A DNA stretch of 64,000 nt from Coprococcus sp. (GTDB lineage Bacteria > Bacillota > Clostridia > Lachnospirales > Lachnospiraceae): assembly GCA_022793995.1 (NCBI GenBank), contig JAAWDY010000021.1, forward strand, positions 47,765 through 111,764, in the 5' to 3' direction. Within the stretch, counting starts at the first letter, position 1; every line of letters starts with the position of its first letter. A program made the translations under genes and the position numbers. Positions 16,380 through 26,214 of this stretch are shown in pieces. A model generated the notes under the pieces. It saw nothing but the letters and a program-made list of their open reading frames with translations, was not told the DNA's origin and made no database searches.

Positions 16380-17112
16380 AAGGTGGATACAGAGTGTGGC
16401 GATTGAATGGGATAAAATTTCTGCGGACAGCTATCTGCGGGACATTCCGGCTCTCCAGTTTGGGGAGACTCTGCATTTTTCAAGACAGGTAACTTTCTTT
16501 GTGGGTGAGAATGGGTCGGGGAAATCGACGCTTTTGGAAGGAATCGCAGTAGCGTATGGGTTCAGCGCGGAAGGTGGGACAAGGAATTATCGGTTTTCTA
16601 CCTATGATTCCCATTCGGAACTTTGCGACGCGATTCGGCTTTCCAGGGGAGGCGTTTCGCCGTCAGGAAGCTATTTCTTGCGGGCGGAAAGTTTTTATAA
16701 TGTAGCGAGCCAGGCGGAGGAATACAGAGATATCACGCCGAAAGAAGTTTATTATTCGCGTTATGGAGGAAAATCTTTGCATGAACAGTCCCACGGGGAG
16801 AGCTTTCTGGCGCTTGCCCAGGCGAACTTTAGGCCGGGCGGGCTGTATCTGTTGGATGAGCCGGAGTCGGCGCTTTCACCGCAAAGACAACTTACGTTAC
16901 TGCTTTTGATTCACCGTTTGTCACAGCAAGGCGCGCAGTTTCTGATCGCCAGCCATTCGCCGCTCCTCCTGGGAATGCCGGAAGCGGAGATCTTGACGTT
17001 CGACGACGGGGCGGTTCATCCTTGCGAGTATACGGATACGGAAAGCTATCAGGTGACGGAAATGTTTATCAATAACCGGGAGTATTTCCTGGAACGGCTT
17101 CTTAATGAGTAG
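16372..17112 (+). CDS. AAA family ATPase (ABC-type, COG3910-like)
   Basis: A 246-residue ABC-like ATPase without membrane spans. Walker A is GENGSGKST, the signature is QSHGESF, Walker B is GLYLLDEPESAL and the H-loop is SHSPLLL. Such single-domain proteins (COG3910) are cytosolic and of unknown role; they may help in DNA repair or stress. Start is GTG 16372 or TTG 16369, both within the end of the MBL gene. Confidence 0.8.
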   Translation: MNKRWIQSVAIEWDKISADSYLRDIPALQFGETLHFSRQVTFFVGENGSGKSTLLEGIAVAYGFSAEGGTRNYRFSTYDSHSELCDAIRLSRGGVSPSGSYFLRAESFYNVASQAEEYRDITPKEVYYSRYGGKSLHEQSHGESFLALAQANFRPGGLYLLDEPESALSPQRQLTLLLLIHRLSQQGAQFLIASHSPLLLGMPEAEILTFDDGAVHPCEYTDTESYQVTEMFINNREYFLERLLNE

Positions 17113-17203
17113 GGGATGCTGCTGTTTATGGTGCGGTTTCAGGCAATCTGGTCCCTCGGCGAAGGCGATTTTAAATGGGGCAGATACATTAAAATAAGAA
17201 GTT

Positions 17204-17230
17204 TTGTCAAAATGAAATCTATGTTATAAT
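17204..17230 (+). promoter_or_regulatory. Putative promoter before the DUF3990 remnant
   Basis: TATAAT at 17225-17230 with TTTTGT at 17202-17207 (17-base spacer) or TTGTCA at 17204-17209 (15-base spacer). Confidence 0.45.
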
Positions 17231-17258
17231 TGATATACCTAGTTTTGCATCAATTTAT

Positions 17259-17498
17259 TTGGAAAAATTTGGAGACAGTACCAGCAAAGAATGTAATTTA
17301 GATAATAAATATGATATTGTGGCTGGTCCGGTTGCAGTTGACGATATGGCAATGCTCTTGCGTCAATATGACAATCAATGGATTGATTTTGAAACACTTA
17401 TGAGAGGTATGACATATAAGAGGATAACGAGCCAATATTCTTTTCATATAGAAAAAGCATTATGCTTATTTGAGAAAGTGGGAATTTTGAATGAATAA
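17259..17498 (+). pseudogene. DUF3990 protein, C-terminal part only
   Basis: A 79-codon frame beginning at a TTG. It matches the C-terminal third of DUF3990 proteins: 'KYDIVAGPVAVDDM', then 'QYSFHIEKALCLFEKVG'. The family is about 150-170 residues, so the N-terminal half with its presumed active-site residues is missing. The same frame stays open upstream only to about 17193. Either the 5' part was deleted or the short product survives as a fragment. It overlaps the DUF3791 gene by 8 bases. Confidence 0.6.
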
Positions 17499-17688
17499 AA
17501 AAGAGCAGTTAATAGAGTTTAATGCGCACGATATTATTAGTTTCATAGTGGAGGATACGGGAGTAGAATTTGACGAGGCGATGAACAGATTTTATTCTTC
17601 AGAAACTTTTGATAAATTACAGGATTCCGAAACCGGGTTATATCTGGAAAGTCCGTCATATGTGTATGAAATATATTTGGACGAATAG
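17491..17688 (+). CDS. DUF3791 family small protein
   Basis: A 65-residue protein of the DUF3791 type (HDIISFIVEDTGVEFDEAMN, then 'LQDSETGLYLESPSYVYE'). DUF3791 genes are typically found next to DUF3990 genes in Lachnospiraceae and Bacteroides, as here. Function is unknown; the small size, tight overlap and fixed partner would suit a toxin-antitoxin-like pair, which is inference. Confidence 0.75.
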   Translation: MNKKEQLIEFNAHDIISFIVEDTGVEFDEAMNRFYSSETFDKLQDSETGLYLESPSYVYEIYLDE

Positions 17689-17697
17689 GAGGGCAAG

Positions 17698-18345
17698 TTG
17701 GCGAAGCAGGAGTATTTCAAAACCGCATTATCGAATTTCACCTACGAGGCGGCGAGCGGCGGAGCGATCCGCCATCTGGCAGACCTGGGGTACACGGTAA
17801 AGCAGATCGCAGCCCAGATTTCTTTTCCTACTCCGTATGAACGGATACAAAAGACGGTATGGGAGCATTTCCTTGATACCCATGTCATCCTTGAAGAGGA
17901 GCCGGGAAGTGGGAAACAGCGGGAGACGGCCGCGTATGTGCGGGACTACGACGCGTATGGAAGAGCCAGTTTCCGAAGGGTTTCTGACCGGGAGATGCAA
18001 AAAACAGAGATCGCCTGGAAAGAAAAATGTTTCAATCCAGACAAAGATGGAAAACTTGCGGTATATTTAAAGAGACTTTGCGAAAAAAACGGGGGCGGCA
18101 TGTCATATGTATCCTGCGATTTTGGCCTGGATCTCTGTAAAGACATCGAAGGGTTCTATAAAAAAATCGAGGCGTTAGACGATGGGCAGAGGGACTATAT
18201 CCTTGGGCTTCCCTGGGAGGAAAAAAGAGTTTACCATAGGCTGGACGTAAGGATGCGGACAATCGTGGAGGCCTTATATGAAAATCAAGCATACCATGGG
18301 ATATGCTATTTTATAGAAACAGAAGAAAAACGTATCATTGAATAG
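17698..18345 (+). CDS. Conserved hypothetical protein
   Basis: A 215-residue protein starting at TTG 17698, with GAGGGC just upstream. The N-terminal half looks like a DNA-binding helix-turn-helix ('AIRHLADLGYTVKQIAAQI'). No signal peptide or membrane span. I do not recognise a named family. It precedes the zinc-ribbon gene by 5-11 bases and may be part of that operon. Confidence 0.6.
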   Translation: MAKQEYFKTALSNFTYEAASGGAIRHLADLGYTVKQIAAQISFPTPYERIQKTVWEHFLDTHVILEEEPGSGKQRETAAYVRDYDAYGRASFRRVSDREMQKTEIAWKEKCFNPDKDGKLAVYLKRLCEKNGGGMSYVSCDFGLDLCKDIEGFYKKIEALDDGQRDYILGLPWEEKRVYHRLDVRMRTIVEALYENQAYHGICYFIETEEKRIIE

Positions 18346-18356
18346 GAGGGGTGGCT

Positions 18357-19439
18357 TTGGATTTTGTACAATACAAATGTCCTTGTTGCGGGGCGGCGCT
18401 GGAGTTTTCACCGGAAAAGCAAAAGCTTGCCTGCGAGAACTGCGGAAACGAATACGAGCTTGAAACGATGAAGCTGTACGAGTCGTCGAAGAAAAAAGAT
18501 ATGGAACAGGATTTCACCTGGGAGGAACAGCAGGGGGCGGAGGCAGCCAAGAAGACGGAAGACGGGCTATACATATGTCCCTCGTGCGGGGCCAAGATCG
18601 AGGCAGATGAAAATACAATAAGCACAAACTGTCCGTATTGTGAAAATGTCGTTGTGATAAAAGCGACAGTATCCGGGGAATTCAAGCCGGATGTCATGAT
18701 TCCGTTTCAGGTGGAGGGAGAAGAGGCGCACCAGAAGCTGGAGGCATTCTGCAAAGGAAAAAAACTGCTTCCAAGGGATTTTAAGAACAAGAGTTATCTA
18801 AAGAACTTGAAGGGATATTATGTTCCTTATTGGCTTTTTGACTGCGACACGGAAGCGGACATGAGTTTTGACACCACCAAAACGATGAGGTGGAGCGACG
18901 AAGAGTATGATTATACCGAGACTTCCCATTTTCTGGTAAATCGAGCAGGAAATATGAAGTTTTATCATGTGCCGGTAGACGGCAGTATCGAGATGGCGGA
19001 CGATATAACGGAGGCTCTTGAACCCTTTCGATATGGGCAGCTTACCCATTTTGACCCGGCGTATCTCGCGGGATATGAGACGGACAAATATGACGTGGAC
19101 TCCCAAAGAGCGCAGGAAAGGGCGAAAAAAAGAATATACTATACTGTGGAAAAGAGGCTGACGAGTACGGTACAGGACTATGAAACGGTTGAGGTAAAGA
19201 GCCGCTACATTCAATCTAAAAACGGAAAAGTCCTGTATGCGTTGCTGCCTGTGTGGATGTTCGAGACAGTTTATCGTGAGAAGAAATATCAGTTCGCCAT
19301 CAATGGGCAGACCGGAAAAATGGTTGGAGAACTGCCGGTGGACAGCGGAATGTACTGGAAATATCTCTGGAAATTCACAGCTATCGGCACAGTAGTTTTG
19401 TCGATTCTTGGGACACTGATTTTTGGAGGTACGTTGTGA
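18357..19439 (+). CDS. Zinc-ribbon membrane-associated protein, YdjG-like
   Basis: A 360-residue protein with two N-terminal zinc ribbons (CPCCG...CENCG and CPSCG...CPYC), a central domain (GYYVPYWLFDCDTEADMSFD) and a C-terminal membrane span (about residues 330-350). This is the layout of Bacillus YdjG, which with YdjH and YdjI recruits the phage-shock protein PspA to the membrane. The TTG at 18357 is chosen as start because AGGAGG (18344-18349) lies 7 bases upstream; the GTG at 18351 would be only 1 base away. It overlaps the TPM gene by 4 bases. Confidence 0.75.
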   Translation: MDFVQYKCPCCGAALEFSPEKQKLACENCGNEYELETMKLYESSKKKDMEQDFTWEEQQGAEAAKKTEDGLYICPSCGAKIEADENTISTNCPYCENVVVIKATVSGEFKPDVMIPFQVEGEEAHQKLEAFCKGKKLLPRDFKNKSYLKNLKGYYVPYWLFDCDTEADMSFDTTKTMRWSDEEYDYTETSHFLVNRAGNMKFYHVPVDGSIEMADDITEALEPFRYGQLTHFDPAYLAGYETDKYDVDSQRAQERAKKRIYYTVEKRLTSTVQDYETVEVKSRYIQSKNGKVLYALLPVWMFETVYREKKYQFAINGQTGKMVGELPVDSGMYWKYLWKFTAIGTVVLSILGTLIFGGTL

Positions 19440-20278
19440 TGAAAAGGAAGAAAGGAATCGGGATCGTATTCGTCGTCCTTGTACTGGCTCTGCTCTGTGG
19501 CGGGACTGCGGCGGCTAATGATACAGGATATGCCGACCGGATCTGGGTGCGGGATGAAGCCGGACTGATGTCCGAAGATGAAGTGGCAAAATTGAATGAA
19601 ATCTGCGGGCAGATTTCTGACGAATATAACATGGGTGTTTCTGTCGTTACGGTAAACAGTTATGGCGGGGGCGATCTCAGCAAATGGCAGGAAGGAAAAT
19701 ACACAGAGTACGAATTAGGAAAGCCAAGCGGCGGCATTATGCTTGCGCTTGGCATGGAGGAAGAACAATGCGGGATCGCGATATTCGGCGGCGCCGGAAA
19801 TGTGTTTACGACAGACGAACAGAGAAAAATGATCAATGCGTTCGTAAGCGATCTGTCAGGGGGAGAGTATTATAAAGCATTTCACGCATATGTAGAGCGT
19901 TGTGATGAGCTGCTGGAAAAAGCGCAGAAAGAGGGAGGCGGTTCCAGTACAAACCCGAATCCTAATACAAATACAACCCCAAACACAAACCCCTATCCCA
20001 GTACCAATTCTTACACCAGTACGAATTCTGGCGAGAGACATGTGTCGATCTGGGTGATTGTTGTAATAGCGTTTGTGATCTCTTTCATCATATCGCTGCT
20101 CATTGTTCAAGTCTGGAAAGGAGAGATGAACACAAGAGGGATGCAGGAAGAGGCCGTACTATATTTGGAAAAAGACAGTTTCCATCTGACACGCCGGGAA
20201 GATCGGTTTTTGTACCGTACGGTTAAAAAGAGGAAGAAACCAGAGAGTAAAAAAGATTCCAGTTCCGGCAAAAAGTGA
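19436..20278 (+). CDS. TPM-domain membrane protein, YdjH-like
   Basis: A 280-residue protein with a signal peptide or anchor (residues 8-26), a TPM domain (YADRIWVRDEAGLMSEDEV ... 'MGVSVVTVNSYGG' ... 'GIAIFGGAGNVFT'), a low-complexity Asn/Thr/Pro/Ser linker (about residues 165-200), a second membrane span (about 203-225) and a basic C-terminal tail. TPM domains bind ligands or phosphate groups near the membrane. Position between YdjG-like and SPFH genes matches Bacillus ydjH. Confidence 0.8.
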   Translation: MMKRKKGIGIVFVVLVLALLCGGTAAANDTGYADRIWVRDEAGLMSEDEVAKLNEICGQISDEYNMGVSVVTVNSYGGGDLSKWQEGKYTEYELGKPSGGIMLALGMEEEQCGIAIFGGAGNVFTTDEQRKMINAFVSDLSGGEYYKAFHAYVERCDELLEKAQKEGGGSSTNPNPNTNTTPNTNPYPSTNSYTSTNSGERHVSIWVIVVIAFVISFIISLLIVQVWKGEMNTRGMQEEAVLYLEKDSFHLTRREDRFLYRTVKKRKKPESKKDSSSGKK

Positions 20279-20309
20279 GTTTTAGAAAAAAACGAAAGGA
20301 GAATGAATT

Positions 20310-21599
20310 ATGGGCTTAATAAAAGCAGCATTCGGGGCAGCGGGCGGTACGCTTGCAGACCAATGGAAGGAGTATTTTTACTGTGATTCACTGAATGAGG
20401 ATGTCCTTGTGGCAAAAGGGGAAAAGCGGGTGTCCGGGCGTTCCTCAAATAAAAGAGGGGAAAGTAACGTTATCACGGACGGTTCGCACATTGCCGTGGC
20501 CGACGGGCAATGTATGCTCATTGTGGAGAATGGGAAGGTGCTGGAAGTATGCGCAGAGCCGGGCGCCTATACCTACGATACAGGAATAAGCCCAACGATA
20601 TTCGGGGGACCGTTCCTGGAGGGGTTAAAAGGGATTGCGAAGGAAACCTGGGCGCGGTTCCAGTATGGAGGCGGAGCCGGAAAAGACCAGAGGATCTATT
20701 ATTTCAATATCAAAGAGATTTCGGGAAATAAGTACGGTACGCCGAGTCCGGTGCCGTTTCGGGTCGTGGACAGGAATATCGGGCTGGACGTGGATATTTC
20801 GATCCGGTGCAATGGAGAGTACTCGTACCGCATTGTGAATCCGATGCAGTTTTATGTGAATATTTGTGGAAATGTGGAGAACGTATATACAAGAGACCGT
20901 ATTGACTCGATGTTGAAATCAGAGCTTTTGACAGCCCTTCAGCCTGCATTCGCTAGAATTTCGGACATGGGAGTACGTTACAGCGCTCTGCCCGGACACA
21001 CGATGGAGATTGCGGACGCGCTGAACGAAGTGCTGTCTAAAAAATGGACTGAGCTGCGGGGAATCCAAGTGTACTCTTTTGGCGTCAACAGTGTGACCGC
21101 TTCAAAAGAAGATGAAGACATGATTAAACAGCTCCAGAAAACCGCAGTGATGCGCGACCCCAATATGGCGGCGGCGACTTTGACAGGCGCGCAGGCGGAT
21201 GCGATGCGTGCGGCCGCGGCGAACAAAAACGGCGCGATGATGGGATTTATGGGCATGGGTATGGCGCAGCAGGCGGGAGGAGCGAATATCCAAAACCTGT
21301 ACGCTATGGGACAACAGCAACAGATGGCGCAGATGGCACAACAGCAGGCAGACCAGCCGCAGGCGACGATGAATCAGCAAGCAGCGAGTCAGCAAGCCGC
21401 GCCCCAGCAGTCTCAGCCTCAGACGCCGTTGTCAGGAAATGCGGCTCAGGCAGGGTGGACCTGTGAGTGCGGGGTAACGAACACTGGGAAATTCTGTACT
21501 GAATGTGGAAAACCAAGGCCGCAGGCAGGATGGACCTGCGAGTGCGGTGTGGTAAATACCGGGAAATTCTGTTCGGAATGTGGGAAACCAAGACCATGA
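20310..21599 (+). CDS. SPFH-domain protein with C-terminal double zinc ribbon, YdjI-like
   Basis: A 429-residue protein of the SPFH/virion-core-protein type (MGLIKAAFGAAGG, 'DGQCMLIVENGKVLEVC', 'GAYTYDTG'), followed by a Met/Ala/Gln-rich linker (about residues 290-380) and two near-identical 25-residue zinc-ribbon copies at 21447-21521 and 21522-21596, each with CEC...CTEC spacing. The core matches YdjI, which helps anchor PspA. The tandem ribbon looks like a recent internal duplication. A GAAAGGAG site precedes the ATG. Its stop overlaps the TraX start (ATGA). Confidence 0.82.
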   Translation: MGLIKAAFGAAGGTLADQWKEYFYCDSLNEDVLVAKGEKRVSGRSSNKRGESNVITDGSHIAVADGQCMLIVENGKVLEVCAEPGAYTYDTGISPTIFGGPFLEGLKGIAKETWARFQYGGGAGKDQRIYYFNIKEISGNKYGTPSPVPFRVVDRNIGLDVDISIRCNGEYSYRIVNPMQFYVNICGNVENVYTRDRIDSMLKSELLTALQPAFARISDMGVRYSALPGHTMEIADALNEVLSKKWTELRGIQVYSFGVNSVTASKEDEDMIKQLQKTAVMRDPNMAAATLTGAQADAMRAAAANKNGAMMGFMGMGMAQQAGGANIQNLYAMGQQQQMAQMAQQQADQPQATMNQQAASQQAAPQQSQPQTPLSGNAAQAGWTCECGVTNTGKFCTECGKPRPQAGWTCECGVVNTGKFCSECGKPRP

Positions 21600-22375
21600 A
21601 CCGAAATCAACTGAAATATCTTGCGGCCGCTGCGATGGTGATCGACCATATAGCCTGGGCGTTTGTGCCCACGGCGTCCGCGGCGGGACTGATCATGCAT
21701 ATGATCGGGCGCTTGACGGCGCCCGTAATGATATATTTTGTTGTGGAGGGATATTGCCACACCCGGAACGTGAAACGATACGCGCTTAGGCTGGGAATGT
21801 CCGTTCCCTTTTCCTGGGCTGCTTTCACTTATTTTGAAGAAGGCTGCCTTCCGATCGTTCTATCGCCTGGCAAACCTGATCCCAGTGCGTCCAATATACA
21901 AGCGGTGCGCATTTATCTGGAAAGTATCGACGCGACGTTTACCGTTTATCTGGTATTCGGCGTTATGTACACGCTGTTTCTGGGACTTCTTGCCATCTGG
22001 TTATGGGATAAAGGAGAATGCGCGAGGCTGGAAAAATCGCTGGGAATCGTAGGACTGTATTTTCTCTCCCTATTTGGCGATTGGCCGGTGTTCGGCGTGG
22101 CGTATTGTTATTATTTGTTCCGTTACCGGGAGCAGACACGGGAAAAGTGGACGGCGTTCTCGGTTATCACGGCGTTATGCTGCATGGATATTCTGTTTGC
22201 AAGGCCCATATGGTCCGGGATGTGGATGCTTGGCATTTTTATGGCGCCATTTCTTATACAGTTCGGCTACAATGGAGAGAGCGGGAGCAAAAAACCTTTT
22301 CATAAGTGGTTTTTCTATATTTTCTATCCGGCTCATTTACTGATACTAGGTTTTTTGAAATGGGGGTTCAGATGA
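21596..22375 (+). CDS. TraX family membrane protein
   Basis: A 259-residue polytopic membrane protein with the TraX start (LKYLAAAAMVIDHIAWAF) and 'MHMIGRLTAPVMIYFVVEGY'. TraX acetylates F-pilin in conjugation plasmids, but chromosomal relatives in Firmicutes are presumed membrane acyltransferases of unknown substrate. The ATG at 21596 is chosen for the 4-base overlap with the SPFH gene. The stop overlaps the next gene by 4 bases (ATGA), so it is in the same transcript as both neighbours. Confidence 0.82.
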   Translation: MNRNQLKYLAAAAMVIDHIAWAFVPTASAAGLIMHMIGRLTAPVMIYFVVEGYCHTRNVKRYALRLGMSVPFSWAAFTYFEEGCLPIVLSPGKPDPSASNIQAVRIYLESIDATFTVYLVFGVMYTLFLGLLAIWLWDKGECARLEKSLGIVGLYFLSLFGDWPVFGVAYCYYLFRYREQTREKWTAFSVITALCCMDILFARPIWSGMWMLGIFMAPFLIQFGYNGESGSKKPFHKWFFYIFYPAHLLILGFLKWGFR

Positions 22376-23304
22376 TTGAGATCAGGCATATAACCAAATG
22401 TTTTGACGAGGTAAAAGCACTATCGGACGTCCTTTTTTCTATTCCGGAGGGGAAAGTATTCGGTCTTCTCGGGACAAACGGTGCGGGAAAGACAACGCTC
22501 CTCAGAACAATTGCGGGGATACTGGAGTGCGATGAGGGGGAAATCTTGATCGACGGGGAAAAACTCTCTGATTCTCCGGAAATAAAAAAGAAGTTTTTTT
22601 ATCTGCCGGACGACCCTTATTATTTTGCTGGAGCGACGTTGGAGCAGACGGCGGATTTCTATGCACGGCAGTACCCAGATATGGAGCGGGAAAAAGTAAG
22701 CTATATGGCGGAAAAATTGAATCTGGATGGGAAACGCCCAATCCGTACATTCTCAAAGGGAATGAAGCGGCAGGCGTTTTTGATTTTAGCGCTGTGCACG
22801 AACACGGAGTACCTGCTTTGCGATGAAGTCTTTGACGGGCTGGACCCCATGGTGACAGAGGTGATGAAAAATTTGTTCCGCTCGAAGATGGAGGATGGGA
22901 AACTCACCGTGGTAGTCGCCGCGCACAAGTTACAAGACCTGGAAGATTTTTGCGACGATATCGGAATCCTGCACAAGGGCGGGATGCTGCTTGCCGGGGA
23001 TATGCGTAAGAGAGCGGGAAGGATCCACAAAATTCAGTGTGTATTTGCAAAAAAGCAAGACGCGGATACTTCAAAAGAAGACAGGGGAATGGAGGAACGG
23101 ATTCGGGAAAAGCTGGACATCCTCCGATATCGGGAGGAAGGATATTTTACTACGATACTGGTGCGTGGGAAAAGCAGCAAGATTCAGGAGGAGATCGAGA
23201 AATTTGCTCCTATATTTTGGGGAGAAGTCCCCATGACGTTAGAAGAAATATTTGTTGCGGAAATGGAGGCGGGTGGTTATGACATCCAAAGGGTACTACA
23301 ATAA
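22372..23304 (+). CDS. ABC transporter ATP-binding protein
   Basis: A 310-residue ABC ATPase: Walker A GTNGAGKTT, signature FSKGMKRQ, Walker B YLLCDEVFDGLD and the H-loop AAHKLQD. The deviation from DEP to DEV in Walker B is odd but keeps the Glu. A C-terminal extension (about residues 225-310) is typical of exporters of the BcrA/NatA group. It is coupled to TraX upstream and to the large permease downstream (26-base overlap). Confidence 0.88.
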   Translation: MIEIRHITKCFDEVKALSDVLFSIPEGKVFGLLGTNGAGKTTLLRTIAGILECDEGEILIDGEKLSDSPEIKKKFFYLPDDPYYFAGATLEQTADFYARQYPDMEREKVSYMAEKLNLDGKRPIRTFSKGMKRQAFLILALCTNTEYLLCDEVFDGLDPMVTEVMKNLFRSKMEDGKLTVVVAAHKLQDLEDFCDDIGILHKGGMLLAGDMRKRAGRIHKIQCVFAKKQDADTSKEDRGMEERIREKLDILRYREEGYFTTILVRGKSSKIQEEIEKFAPIFWGEVPMTLEEIFVAEMEAGGYDIQRVLQ

Positions 23305-25288
23305 TTGGATGAGAGAATCGGGAAGAGGGCATCTTGCCACCGTTCTTTCCTGGGGAGCCTTTCTTTTTTATTTGCTCATGAAGCTTACAGATATTTCGTT
23401 AGGGGAAGATGGTTCCTTCTTTGGGATCGGAAGCGGCCAGCTCCCGTGGATGAGCGCAACGCTTGGACTTTTGTTGGCCTTTGTGCAATTCTTTTATCTG
23501 TTCCAGGAGAAAAAACAGGACTTCTATTTCAGTCTTCCGGTGAAAAAAAGCACGGTATTCTGGACCCGATATGTACATGGCGTCCTACAGTTTATGCTCC
23601 CTTTTCTAATCACACAAAGCGTTTGCGGTGTGGCGGCTGCAATGAAAGTGACAAGATTCCTTCCCTATGCAGGGGCATATCTGGCGAGGAGCGTTGGGGT
23701 GTACTTGGCAGTATTTTTCCTTTTTTACCATATCGGAATGCTGGCGGCAGTGGTTTCGGGAAGGGTGGCCTCGGCAGTTTTTGCGGCAGCGCTTGTAATT
23801 TTGGGGGGTGAGACCCTTCTTGGCGAAATTCTTCCTGGACTTGCGAAGTGTTTTTTTGCATCATTTTACCGGATACCATTCCTGGAAGAGACAAAAACCT
23901 TCCTGGCGCCTTTCGCATTAATAGGGAAGCTTGTCGGTATGGGGCTTTATGATCGAGAAGAGGTATGGAACTATGTTCCGTCATGGCAGCCGATTATTGC
24001 GGCTGTGATATGGATTCTTCTTCTGCTTACAGTGGCAGTTTTTACATACAGGAAGCGAAAGGTAGAGATGACGGGAAGAGTTTTCGTGTCAAAGGGGGCG
24101 GAGCGGACGGTGGAAATCGCATCGTCCAGCCTTTTCGGTCTGTGGCTGGGGAAGCTCATTGTTACGCTTGCCGGGGTGGCGGACGGCGGATTTTTAGAAA
24201 AGAAAACAACAGCAGCGGCGTTTTTGTTTGCTGTAGGTGGACTTTTTGGCGCCGTCCTTGTCCATCTTTTTATGGAGTGGCTGGTGCTTATGCCGAAGAA
24301 ACAGGTGTTTCGGAGAAAGGGCCAGATCGCGTTGACGGGAATCCTTGTGTGCGGAACAGCGGTTCTTTTTGCGGCGGCCCAGAAGCCGTTTGACAATTTT
24401 ATCCCTGAGCTTTCACAGACAGAGAGGATTTCGATCAGTGTGAACGGGCTTGACATGATTCAGGGAGAATATGAGATGGTACAAAGTCAGGACGATTATC
24501 TGACCTCTGTAAGGCTAGAGCGTTTTACACTGGAAAACGAGGGAAAGGAAGAGGCGTTAGATTGGGTCGAAGAATTGCGAAAGCGGGTGTCTTCAGGCAA
24601 GATGAATGAGGCGGACGTCTTAACGAAGGCCACGGTCTGTTTCCAGGCGCGGGACGGTGGACGCCGGTATCGGACTTATCCTGTCGATCAAATGGCAGTT
24701 GAGCGTTTTGCCGCAGTATACCAGACGGAAGAATATAAGCGAAGGGCATACCCAATCACAGCTGAGATAGAGTTGGAAAAGGAACGGTTTACCTGGACGG
24801 ACGGGGTTACGGATACGTCCATGAAGCTCACCGCAGAAGAAAAAAATGTATTTCTTGACGCCTATAAGCGCGATGTAATGAAAATGGAAATGCAGGATAT
24901 GATAGGAGTCTTCCCGTCCGGTATTGTCCAGGTTACGGCGGAGGGAAGAGGCGTGCATGCAAACGCGGTGGTTTACCCATTTTTTGAGGAAACCGTGCGG
25001 TTTCTTAAGGAGCACAAAATCCGGACGGACAAACTTTTCGTAGACTATCCGATTTCTTCGATACAGATCGAAAAGGGGACGCAGGGGCTCCAAAGGAGTG
25101 TGAATTTCTACACAGAGGAAAAGGAAGTGGCGGCATGGGCGGAAAGTCTGGTGCCGTCGGACTTGGCCGTGCAGCCTATTTTGTGTCCGGTTGATCCGTC
25201 TGTACGGGCGGAAGTGGAGGCCGAAGACGTACAGACAGGTTCCGCAGTGATCGTAAGGTGTTATGGCCGGCAAGATACAAAACGATAA
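23279..25288 (+). CDS. Large ABC-2 type permease with extracellular C-terminal domain (DUF6449-like)
   Basis: A 669-residue protein. The N-terminal half (to about residue 375) holds about 9-10 membrane spans and the motif [17 protein letters not shown] seen in ABC-2 permeases of Lachnospiraceae. The C-terminal 290 residues form a soluble domain, probably outside the cell. Start at 23279 with GGAGGCGGG upstream, inside the end of the ATPase gene. The pair likely exports a peptide or lipid; no immunity or peptide genes are next to it. Confidence 0.8.
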   Translation: MTSKGYYNNWMRESGRGHLATVLSWGAFLFYLLMKLTDISLGEDGSFFGIGSGQLPWMSATLGLLLAFVQFFYLFQEKKQDFYFSLPVKKSTVFWTRYVHGVLQFMLPFLITQSVCGVAAAMKVTRFLPYAGAYLARSVGVYLAVFFLFYHIGMLAAVVSGRVASAVFAAALVILGGETLLGEILPGLAKCFFASFYRIPFLEETKTFLAPFALIGKLVGMGLYDREEVWNYVPSWQPIIAAVIWILLLLTVAVFTYRKRKVEMTGRVFVSKGAERTVEIASSSLFGLWLGKLIVTLAGVADGGFLEKKTTAAAFLFAVGGLFGAVLVHLFMEWLVLMPKKQVFRRKGQIALTGILVCGTAVLFAAAQKPFDNFIPELSQTERISISVNGLDMIQGEYEMVQSQDDYLTSVRLERFTLENEGKEEALDWVEELRKRVSSGKMNEADVLTKATVCFQARDGGRRYRTYPVDQMAVERFAAVYQTEEYKRRAYPITAEIELEKERFTWTDGVTDTSMKLTAEEKNVFLDAYKRDVMKMEMQDMIGVFPSGIVQVTAEGRGVHANAVVYPFFEETVRFLKEHKIRTDKLFVDYPISSIQIEKGTQGLQRSVNFYTEEKEVAAWAESLVPSDLAVQPILCPVDPSVRAEVEAEDVQTGSAVIVRCYGRQDTKR

Positions 25289-25297
25289 AAAACAAGA

Positions 25298-25326
25298 TTG
25301 ACTTTTTTTATCACAGAGCGTATACT
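25298..25326 (+). promoter_or_regulatory. Promoter of ecfA1-ecfA2-ecfT-truA
   Basis: TTGACT (25298-25303), 17-base spacer, TATACT (25321-25326), 43 bases before the ecfA1 start. Confidence 0.75.
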
Positions 25327-25368
25327 TTCCATGAAATTTATTACAGTGTCGGAAGTAGGGCGGACAAT

Positions 25369-26214
25369 ATGGATATGATTAAGGCGGACAAGCTGATCTT
25401 TGAATATGAGAAACGAGATGAAGAGGGGAATATCGTCAGTAAGAGCCGGGCTGTCGACGAGGTAGACTTGGATATTAAACAAGGGGATTTTATTGCCATC
25501 TTAGGACACAACGGATCCGGGAAATCTACCTTAGCGAAGCATATGAACGCGATTTTACTTCCCACGGACGGCGTTATGTGGGTGGATGGAAAGGATACCT
25601 CCAGGGAGGAATCTCTCTGGGATATCCGCCAAAGCGCGGGTATGGTTTTCCAGAATCCTGATAACCAGATCATCGCCACAGTCGTGGAGGAGGATGTGGG
25701 GTTTGGACCGGAGAATCTGGGAGCTCCGACAGAAGAGATCTGGAGGAGAGTGGAAGAAAGTCTGGAATCGGTGGGAATGACCGCATACCGCCATCATTCT
25801 CCGAATAAGCTTTCCGGAGGACAGAAGCAGAGGGTTGCGATTGCGGGCGTTCTTGCGATGCGCCCGAAGTGCATTGTGCTGGACGAGCCTACGGCAATGC
25901 TGGATCCGAACGGGCGGAAGGAAGTACTAAAAAGCGTGATGGAGCTTCGGCGCCGGGAGAACATAACGATTATTTTGATTACCCATTATATGGAAGAGGT
26001 GGTAGACGCAGACCATGTGATCGTCATGGATCACGGGCATATTGTGATGCAGGGAACGCCGAGAGAGATTTTCTCGCAGGTGGAAGAACTGAAACGATAT
26101 CGTCTGGATGTGCCGCAGGTTACGCTCCTGGCTGACGAACTCAGGAAAAGGGGATTGGATATTCCGGCGGGAATCCTGAAAAAGGAAGAGTTGGTGAACC
26201 TATTATGTCGATAA
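25369..26214 (+). CDS. ecfA1: Energy-coupling factor transporter ATPase EcfA1
   Basis: A 281-residue ABC ATPase with Walker [11 protein letters not shown]-loop VFQNPDNQI, signature LSGGQKQR, Walker [13 protein letters not shown] and 'ITHYMEEV'. The Q-loop form with NPDNQ and the DEPTAMLDP motif are typical of EcfA1. It drives vitamin or metal uptake by ECF transporters together with EcfA2, EcfT and separate S components. ATG 25369 or 25375. Overlaps ecfA2 by 10 bases. Confidence 0.93.
   Translation: MDMIKADKLIFEYEKRDEEGNIVSKSRAVDEVDLDIKQGDFIAILGHNGSGKSTLAKHMNAILLPTDGVMWVDGKDTSREESLWDIRQSAGMVFQNPDNQIIATVVEEDVGFGPENLGAPTEEIWRRVEESLESVGMTAYRHHSPNKLSGGQKQRVAIAGVLAMRPKCIVLDEPTAMLDPNGRKEVLKSVMELRRRENITIILITHYMEEVVDADHVIVMDHGHIVMQGTPREIFSQVEELKRYRLDVPQVTLLADELRKRGLDIPAGILKKEELVNLLCR

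Noticed and set aside
21447..21596. Tandem repeat as a CRISPR
   Set aside because: Only two copies, in frame, coding zinc ribbons; no spacers.
23305..23811. 168-codon alternative frame in the permease gene
   Set aside because: Out-of-frame shadow; real permease frame is open for 669 codons.
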